A stretch of 64,000 nucleotides of DNA from WGMI01 sp041739275 (GTDB lineage: Bacteria; Bacteroidota; Bacteroidia; Flavobacteriales; Schleiferiaceae), in contig JBGSOF010000050.1 of the NCBI GenBank assembly GCA_041739275.1, positions 1 through 64,000 of the forward strand. The letters run 5' to 3'. Below are positions 58,700-64,000 of this stretch, in pieces; position 1 is the first letter of the stretch, and each line of letters starts with the position of its first letter. A model generated the notes under the pieces. The model was given only the letters and a program-made list of their open reading frames with translations. It searched no databases and was not told the origin of the DNA. A program made the position numbers and the translations under genes.

Positions 58700-59045
58700 G
58701 CGCAGAGCATTGGGCAACAGCGGCGAACAAACCGCGGAGCGCTACCTCGTCGAACTGGGGTACGAAATTCTCGAGCGCAACTGGAGGCACGTACATCTCG
58801 AGGTCGACCTCATAGCCCGAGACGGAAACTGGGTGGTCTTTGTAGAAGTCAAGACTCGATCGTCAGAGTTTCGGCTCGAAGACGCCGTGGGCATGCCCAA
58901 GCAACGCGCTTTGATCGAAGCGGCCGAGGCCTATGCCGATGCCCGCGGGATTGAAGGCGACCTGCGCTTCGATTTAATCTCCATCGTTACCGGACCTCCC
59001 GAACGCCTCGTGCACATGCCGCACGCCTTTCTTCCCGAGGCTTGA
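58686..59045 (+). CDS. YraN family (UPF0102) nuclease-like protein
   Basis: 119 aa from the ATG at 58686. Small restriction-endonuclease-like fold: GNSGEQTAERYLVELGYEIL then the PD-(D/E)xK core EVDLIARDGNWVVFVEVKTR with Asp, Glu and Lys in place, and a C-terminal FDLISI strand. Cellular function is not settled; it is often linked to DNA processing by fold only. The start overlaps the end of the LD-carboxypeptidase gene. Confidence 0.88.
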   Translation: MSIDKRRALGNSGEQTAERYLVELGYEILERNWRHVHLEVDLIARDGNWVVFVEVKTRSSEFRLEDAVGMPKQRALIEAAEAYADARGIEGDLRFDLISIVTGPPERLVHMPHAFLPEA

Positions 59046-59082
59046 ATCCTTGGTTGAAGATTCATTTTAGCCTCAAAATGAG

Positions 59083-59090
59083 TACCTTTG
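59083..59090 (+). promoter_or_regulatory. -7 promoter element TACCTTTG for pseudouridine synthase gene
   Basis: Exact TAnnTTTG match in the 70-bp spacer after yraN, 25 nt before the ATG at 59116. Confidence 0.55.
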
Positions 59091-59115
59091 CAGGCTGTTT
59101 TAAGAATTGTAGAAA

Positions 59116-60717
59116 ATGGCCAAGCGCGAAGGTGCACCGGGTAGAGGAGCCGGAAAGAGAAAGAATACAGGTTCGGATAGACCTTCTCCACGAGGAGCTT
59201 CTCCCGATCCGCGAAATGCCGATGGACGCGGCGCCCCAAAATCGACATCGAGAGACGATTCCGCTCGACCTTCATCGCCCTCAGGATTCGGCTCAAAGCC
59301 GAGCTTCCGGAAGGGTTCGGGCGAGGGTTCTGCAAACGACAATCGCACCCCAAATAAGTTTTCCGACAACAGGCCGTCCGGTCCGAGAGATCGCCCATCC
59401 AAGTCCTTCAAGCCCGCACAACCCGAATCGGCTCGCGGCGAAGATCGAACTTCGAATGCGCCCAAGAACGATCGCGGCTCGAGCAAACCATTCGATTTTT
59501 TAAGCCAACCCAAGAGAGATTCGAAGCCCGACGACCGAAGAGGACCCCGGAAGCCCACAGACACGCGTTCGACGGATCGATCTCAGGGTTCCGCTCCCGA
59601 ACGACGCAATGCCTCTGATCGACCCGAAGCCAAGCCCGGAGACCATCGCTTTAAATCGACCGAGCACAAAGGCCGCACAGGAGATTCTCACCCCGAAAAA
59701 AAGAACTTTAAATCGAAATATCCCAGCCGCAACGATCGGCCGGGCGACGCTCGTCCCGAGAAGAAGAGCTACGGTTCAAACTACGGAGATCGCACCGATC
59801 GCGCGGGCGACACTCGTCCCGAGAAGAAGAGCTATGGTTCGAGCAATTTCGAACGCAGAGAGCGATCGGGCGACGGTCGGCCGGAGAAGAAGAATTTCAG
59901 CTCAAAGTATCCGAACTCCCATCAAGGTTCGGGCACTCGCCGACCCGGTGGGGGCGGTCAGAGAAGTCGGGTTCGCACCCCCGACGGAGAGGGTCGAGTC
60001 AAAACATCTACGGGCATTCGACTCAACCGCTACATCGCTCAGGCGGGCATTAGCTCGAGGCGCGAGGCCGACGAGTTGATCAAAGCCGGGTTGGTGAGCG
60101 TCAACGGCGAGGTGATGGTCGAAATGGGCTATCAAGTCAAGCCCATGGACGAGGTGCGATTCAACGGCAGCTTGATTAAATCTGAAAAATTAGTCTACGT
60201 ACTGCTCAATAAACCCAAGGGCTTCATCACGACCGTAGACGACCCCAAGGCGCGCAAAACCGTGATGGAACTGGTGGCCAATGCGTGCAGAGAACGCATT
60301 TATCCGGTGGGCCGGCTCGATCGCGCAACCACAGGGGTTTTGCTTTTTACCAACGACGGCGATTTGGCCGACAAGCTCACGCACCCGGGCAAAGGTGCCC
60401 GCAAGGTGTACGAAGCCGTCCTCGACAAACCCTTGACCAAGGGCGATTTAACGAAGATGGTTGAAGGGGTAGCCCTCGAAGATGGACTCGCTCAAGCAGA
60501 CGCGGCTTCGTTTATCGAAGGCAAAGACCGCAGGCATGTGGGAATCGAGCTCCATATTGGCCGAAATCGAGTTGTTCGACGCATGTTCGAAGCGCTCGGA
60601 TACGAGGTGACCAAGCTCGATCGTTCTTCATTTGCCGGGCTCACCAAAAAGAAGCTCAACAGAGGTCAGTGGAGGCATCTCGAACCCCAAGAAGTCAAGT
60701 TCTTAAAGACGCGCTAG
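59116..60717 (+). CDS. rRNA pseudouridine synthase (RsuA/RluB family) with long basic N-terminus
   Basis: 533 aa, about twice the core family length. Residues 1-300 are low-complexity and rich in Arg, Lys, Ser, Gly, Pro and Asp. They include about four tandem repeats of 21 residues beginning RPEKK (about 190-275). The S4 RNA-binding domain starts near 301 (IRLNRYIAQAGISSRREADE). The synthase domain follows, with the catalytic Asp at about 402 in VGRLDRATTGVLLF and the block GRNRVVRRMFEALGYEV. The core fits RluB (23S U2605), but RsuA/RluF-type targets cannot be excluded. The tail is likely disordered and RNA-binding. Confidence 0.88.
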   Translation: MAKREGAPGRGAGKRKNTGSDRPSPRGASPDPRNADGRGAPKSTSRDDSARPSSPSGFGSKPSFRKGSGEGSANDNRTPNKFSDNRPSGPRDRPSKSFKPAQPESARGEDRTSNAPKNDRGSSKPFDFLSQPKRDSKPDDRRGPRKPTDTRSTDRSQGSAPERRNASDRPEAKPGDHRFKSTEHKGRTGDSHPEKKNFKSKYPSRNDRPGDARPEKKSYGSNYGDRTDRAGDTRPEKKSYGSSNFERRERSGDGRPEKKNFSSKYPNSHQGSGTRRPGGGGQRSRVRTPDGEGRVKTSTGIRLNRYIAQAGISSRREADELIKAGLVSVNGEVMVEMGYQVKPMDEVRFNGSLIKSEKLVYVLLNKPKGFITTVDDPKARKTVMELVANACRERIYPVGRLDRATTGVLLFTNDGDLADKLTHPGKGARKVYEAVLDKPLTKGDLTKMVEGVALEDGLAQADAASFIEGKDRRHVGIELHIGRNRVVRRMFEALGYEVTKLDRSSFAGLTKKKLNRGQWRHLEPQEVKFLKTR

Positions 60718-60721
60718 TCCT

Positions 60722-63109
60722 TTGACCGAGCAGGAACGCACCCGTCCATGGCACCTGCGCATCGCGAGAATCGCCGCGTGGGCACTCGGTCTCTTTTTGG
60801 TTTTGGTCGTCGCGTCCGCAGCCTTGATTTGGTTTCGCAAAGACCAGCTGCTCAAAGAGATGGTCTCTCGACTGAACGACAAACTCCGCGTGCCGGTCAA
60901 AGTGGAAAAAATCGGTCTCAGCATCGATCAATTTCCCAAAGTGGGCGTCGCCTTCGAGTCGGTTTGGATCCCCGACCCTTTACACCCCGGAGACACCCTG
61001 TTGTTTGCGTCCGAAATGAGCGCGACCAGCGACTTTCGAAATTGGCTCAGGGGGTCTTACCCGATCAACCACTTGGTCTTGCGCTCGGGTTTTCTGTCTA
61101 TTTACATCCCCAAAGCGGGTCCTCCAAATTATGATTTGCTCCGCCCTTCAGACCCGGGCGACTCTTCGGTAGCCATCGAGTTAAAGTCGGTCGAACTGCG
61201 CTCTTTTCGGGTGGTATACGTCGACCGCAAACTCGATTTGGAATTCCGATCGAAGGGTTTGGATTTTGACGCCAAAGGCGACTTTGTTCCGCTGGACGTA
61301 GACATCGAGAGCCGGTGGAAGTCTGTCTTTTTCCGCACGGCAGATTTTGAGTATGCGGCGAATCAGGGTGCGGCTGAGTTTTACGGCAATCCGCAAGTGG
61401 CTGAAGGCGTTTTCGAGAGTCCCGAGCTCAAAGCGCGTTATTCCTTCGATTTTTCAAAGGGGCAGCAATGGTCTGCCAAAGGTCGAATCGCAGACCCCGT
61501 AACCCTTGGCAGGCAGATCGGTGCAAAGCTGCCAGAATCGATCGAGTCGATATCGGGCGGTGCAGATTTTGAACTCGAAAGTCGGAAGATCTCGGGCGTT
61601 GAATCATTTTCCTTTAAGGCCCGCAGCGATGCCCAAAAGCTGAGCTATCGCGGACTTCCGCCCCTCGAACTCGACTATTCGGTGACCGGAAGACTTGAAA
61701 AGGGCTCGAAGGTCTTTGATTTTGATCGGCTTAAACTGGTCGGCAAAGGGGTTAACTACCAGGGAGTTTTAAGTCTTTCGCTTGGATCAAAAGCTCGGGC
61801 AAACCTCAAGGGTTCTTTTGAGCTCGACTTGGCCTTGGCGCATCGATTTGGTGAGTTTAAAGAAGTGAAAAGTGTAGAAGGGTTTGCGCGCGGAACGATT
61901 GCTTATTCGGGTCCGCTCGGCACAGATCATCGGCCCGATGCCTGGACGGGCTTGGTCGAGCTCGAGTCGGTCGGCTTGGCCAACGAAGTCATCACCATAA
62001 AAAATGCAACGGGTAGTGTTTCCATCAAAGAAGGTCAATTCGAGCTCTCGAACATGCTCTGCAAAATCAACGGCCAAGAAGCGTTTATCAATGGAAAGCT
62101 CTACGGCTTTTTTGGAGGGGTCGAAGATCGTTCGGCGAATCTCAGCGTGCGCACGGCCGAGCTGAGGATTTTGAATTCACCCCAGGCATCTAAAGAAAAT
62201 GCTTCGGGCAAAGGCCTTCCCGTGGCCATGCCCCAGTTCCCCATCCGGCTTTCTCTCGAGGTCGATCGGTTTTACTACGGAAAGCTAAAACTCGATCAAG
62301 TGCGCATCGATGCTCTGGCCAAGCCCGACCAAATCGAGTTCTATCGACTCTATGCCGAAGGGATGAACGGGGGGTCGATCGACGGCTCGGCTCTGCTTCA
62401 AACCAGCCCCTCGGGTTTCGACTGGAGCTGTAAGGGCAAGGGGCTGGGGCTCGATTTGTCTGAATTGTTTCGGCAGTTCGACGGTTTTGGCCAAGACCAA
62501 CTCAGCGAAAAGCAGCTTTCGGGTCGGGCAGATATCGATTTTGAAACTCGGTTTTCGATCGATCGATCGTTCGAGGTCAATTTGTCGAGTGTGGTGGCCG
62601 ATGCCGAAATTCGGTTTAGAAATGCGCGACTCAAAGACTTCGCTCCACTTCAGGCGCTCTCGCTTTTCGCACAAAAAGAGGCGTTGGGAGATTTGAGCAT
62701 CGAAGAATACACCGCAAAGCTCTCTATTCGAGACCGTTTAGTAGCACTTGCCCCATCAGCCATCGCAACGAATGCCTTCGTCTTGGAGCTCGGCGGGGTG
62801 CATGGCTTCGATCAAACCATAGATTACCGGGCGGCTTTAAAGCTCGAAGACCTCATTACAAAAGGAAAGAAGCAAAGCGGAGAGCTCGACGACTACATAC
62901 AGGAAGTCTCTTCTCGTCCGAAGCCCATCTTGCGATTCCGGATTTTGGGAACCGTCGACCGCCCGGTGGTCAGCATCGATCGCGAAGCCAGCGCCGAAAA
63001 GCTCGGTTCGGAATGGAAGAATCAGTTCAGGCCTTCCAAAAAAGACTCCGTGGGGACTACAAAAGAAAATCCCCTTGAGTTTGAGTGGGAAGAAGGTAAA
63101 AATTATTAG
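60722..63109 (+). CDS. AsmA-like family protein
   Basis: 795 aa with a probable TTG start 4 bp after the pseudouridine synthase stop. One N-terminal membrane helix (about 18-38), then a long beta-rich periplasmic part. N-terminal AsmA features are visible (LNDKLRVPVKVEKIGLSIDQ and FPKVGVAFESVWIPDP). The C-terminal third has the AsmA_2-like pattern (LSGRADIDFETRFSIDRSFE, DLSIEEYTAKLSIRD, DYRAALKLEDLI). AsmA-like proteins are thought to bridge membranes and move phospholipids; the specific role here is inferred. Confidence 0.82.
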   Translation: MTEQERTRPWHLRIARIAAWALGLFLVLVVASAALIWFRKDQLLKEMVSRLNDKLRVPVKVEKIGLSIDQFPKVGVAFESVWIPDPLHPGDTLLFASEMSATSDFRNWLRGSYPINHLVLRSGFLSIYIPKAGPPNYDLLRPSDPGDSSVAIELKSVELRSFRVVYVDRKLDLEFRSKGLDFDAKGDFVPLDVDIESRWKSVFFRTADFEYAANQGAAEFYGNPQVAEGVFESPELKARYSFDFSKGQQWSAKGRIADPVTLGRQIGAKLPESIESISGGADFELESRKISGVESFSFKARSDAQKLSYRGLPPLELDYSVTGRLEKGSKVFDFDRLKLVGKGVNYQGVLSLSLGSKARANLKGSFELDLALAHRFGEFKEVKSVEGFARGTIAYSGPLGTDHRPDAWTGLVELESVGLANEVITIKNATGSVSIKEGQFELSNMLCKINGQEAFINGKLYGFFGGVEDRSANLSVRTAELRILNSPQASKENASGKGLPVAMPQFPIRLSLEVDRFYYGKLKLDQVRIDALAKPDQIEFYRLYAEGMNGGSIDGSALLQTSPSGFDWSCKGKGLGLDLSELFRQFDGFGQDQLSEKQLSGRADIDFETRFSIDRSFEVNLSSVVADAEIRFRNARLKDFAPLQALSLFAQKEALGDLSIEEYTAKLSIRDRLVALAPSAIATNAFVLELGGVHGFDQTIDYRAALKLEDLITKGKKQSGELDDYIQEVSSRPKPILRFRILGTVDRPVVSIDREASAEKLGSEWKNQFRPSKKDSVGTTKENPLEFEWEEGKNY

Positions 63110-63195
63110 ACTGAAAAACAGGGGTTTAAAGGTGAGTTGAGAAATTAAGCATCTTTTTTTCTTACAAGTATTTGGTGGTTCGTAAAAGTTTGTAA

Positions 63196-63203
63196 TACTT
63201 TTG
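63196..63203 (+). promoter_or_regulatory. Complete promoter: TTTG at -33 and TACTTTTG at -7
   Basis: TACTTTTG at 63196-63203 is preceded by TTTG at 63171-63174 with a 21-nt spacer, matching the Bacteroidota sigma-ABfr promoter. It lies 22 nt before the lipoprotein ATG. Confidence 0.65.
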
Positions 63204-63225
63204 AGCAAACCAAATACCACAACAC

Positions 63226-63639
63226 ATGAAAGCTCTCTACACCTCCGCACTCGCCATTGTTTTGATGGCCACTGCATGCACCGACGGAAACGATTGGGAA
63301 ACCTTCGGCCCTGAGGTCACCACCGAAACCCTTCTCGAAGGGGAATGGACTGTATCGTACTACTGGCTCGGCGAAGTCGACCGCACCGAATCTTTCGGGG
63401 TCTACAGCTTCGATTTCGAAGAGACCGGAAATCTGTACGCCAGCCAAGCACTCCGCACACAAAGCGGCTACTGGAATGTCTCTTGGAAAGACGAAGTTTC
63501 GAACCTCGTGATCCAATTCGACGAAAATGCTCCGCTCGGTGAACTCAACCGCAAGTGGCAGATTTTGAACCGCACTGAGAACAGCGTGTTCCTCGAGCAC
63601 GACGCTTCAAAGGCGTTTTTGAAAATCGTTCGCAAGTAA
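63226..63639 (+). CDS. Small lipoprotein of unknown function
   Basis: 137 aa. Lipoprotein signal MKALYTSALAIVLMATAC with lipobox Cys18. The mature part contains GEWTVSYYWLGEVDRTESF, FDFEETGNLYASQALRTQSG and YWNVSWKDEVSNLVIQFDEN, a pattern seen in lipocalin-like lipoproteins of this phylum. The family is not recognised with certainty. It stands alone between its own promoter and an intrinsic terminator, so it is a monocistronic unit. Confidence 0.8.
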   Translation: MKALYTSALAIVLMATACTDGNDWETFGPEVTTETLLEGEWTVSYYWLGEVDRTESFGVYSFDFEETGNLYASQALRTQSGYWNVSWKDEVSNLVIQFDENAPLGELNRKWQILNRTENSVFLEHDASKAFLKIVRK

Positions 63640-63666
63640 CCAACTTTGTGTCCGTTGGTTGGTTTG

Positions 63667-63695
63667 GAAAGGGCTTCGGCCCTTTTCTTTTTTTA
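63667..63695 (+). terminator. Rho-independent terminator after small lipoprotein
   Basis: Stem GAAAGGGC pairs with GCCCTTTTC around a TTCG tetraloop and is followed by a T run. It lies 27 bp after the lipoprotein stop. Confidence 0.85.
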
Positions 63696-63780
63696 GCACC
63701 CATCGGTCAAAGGTTTCGAAGGGCGGCCTTGGCGGACGGACTCTTTTGTAGTTCCTTCGCTCCATACAACCCTTCCACCT

Positions 63781-64000
63781 ATGGCGCTGAATTCGAATGG
63801 CGAAGAGCCCCGCTCGTACAAACCCGAGAGCTTGATGATGTCTCATGGCTACCGCCCCGAACTGAGCGAAGGTGCCATCAAATGCCCGATTTTTCAAACT
63901 TCGACCTTTGTTTTTAAAACCGCCGAAGAAGGCAAGGCTTTTTTTGAAGTCGCTTACGGGCATAGAGAGCAGGCCCCGGGCGAAAAATTGGGTCTGATCT
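63781..64000 (+). CDS. Cys/Met metabolism PLP-dependent enzyme, partial (runs off window)
   Basis: The first 73 codons are visible and the frame is open to the window end. MMSHGYRPELSEGAIKCPIF, QTSTFVFKTAEEGKAFFEVA and YGHREQAPGEKLGLI match the N-terminus of the cystathionine gamma-synthase/methionine gamma-lyase family as found in Bacteroidota. The PLP Lys and specificity residues lie beyond the window, so synthase and lyase cannot be told apart. ATG at 63781 is used; ATGs at codons 19-20 are alternatives. Confidence 0.75.
   Translation, partial: MALNSNGEEPRSYKPESLMMSHGYRPELSEGAIKCPIFQTSTFVFKTAEEGKAFFEVAYGHREQAPGEKLGLI

Noticed and set aside
63640..63780. Additional small gene between the lipoprotein and the PLP enzyme
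   Set aside because: The region is explained by the terminator and a short leader; the open frame crossing it has no start signal or similarity.

Overview
This window is a chromosome segment of a Bacteroidota bacterium, most likely in or near the order Flavobacteriales. The lineage call rests on gliding/type IX secretion (T9SS) markers (GldB, GldC, PorT and two large proteins with CHU_C-type T9SS sorting domains), a HU-CCDC81/SPOR cell-division protein, the order of the division cluster, the FtsZ C-terminus, and many copies of the Bacteroidota -7 promoter element TAnnTTTG just upstream of start codons. The DNA looks moderately GC-rich for this group. I cannot name a genus from the sequence alone. 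I recognise no insertion sequence, prophage, CRISPR array or rRNA.

Layout. Positions 1-1171 are non-coding: a multi-branched palindromic structure (2-129) followed by a two-level tandem array built from hairpins. 1482-3797 is an ExbB / small membrane protein / ExbD / ExbD proton-channel operon ending in an intrinsic terminator. 3898-12297 holds housekeeping genes (CPBP protease, DusB, LolC/E-like permease, RbfA, lipid-type ABC exporter, methylmalonyl-CoA epimerase, PdxA, leucyl aminopeptidase). 12447-18081 has two related T9SS-exported surface proteins flanking riboflavin synthase. 18289-23267 has LepA, an outer-membrane protein, an acyl-CoA thioesterase, the HU/SPOR protein and a GH25 muramidase lipoprotein. 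23292-29312 is an aromatic amino-acid catabolism island: homogentisate dioxygenase and HPPD (tyrosine) divergent from a UbiA-like membrane protein, kynureninase and kynurenine monooxygenase (tryptophan). 29322-33351 is a five-gene two-component signalling locus. 33323-37719 has NadE, a beta-barrel protein, GldB-GldC, EngB and an alpha/beta hydrolase.

37830-53887 is the dcw (division and cell wall) cluster, all on the plus strand with tight or overlapping junctions: mraZ, rsmH, ftsL, ftsI, murE, mraY, murD, ftsW, murG, murC, ftsQ, ftsA, ftsZ and a YqeY-like gene. A textbook MraZ operator (three TGGGR boxes at 10-bp spacing) precedes it. MurE carries the DNPR motif, so the peptidoglycan should contain meso-diaminopimelate. 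53893-55348 holds PorT and MenG/UbiE, then two tRNA-Arg genes. 55677-63639 has MetG, an LD-carboxypeptidase, YraN, an rRNA pseudouridine synthase with a 300-residue repetitive basic N-terminus, an AsmA-like protein and a small lipoprotein. The window ends inside a Cys/Met-metabolism PLP enzyme gene.

The least explained parts are the repeat array at the left end, its cloverleaf-like flank, and the promoters placed 4 nt before start codons (probable leaderless mRNAs), including a divergent pair controlling the SPOR protein and the muramidase.
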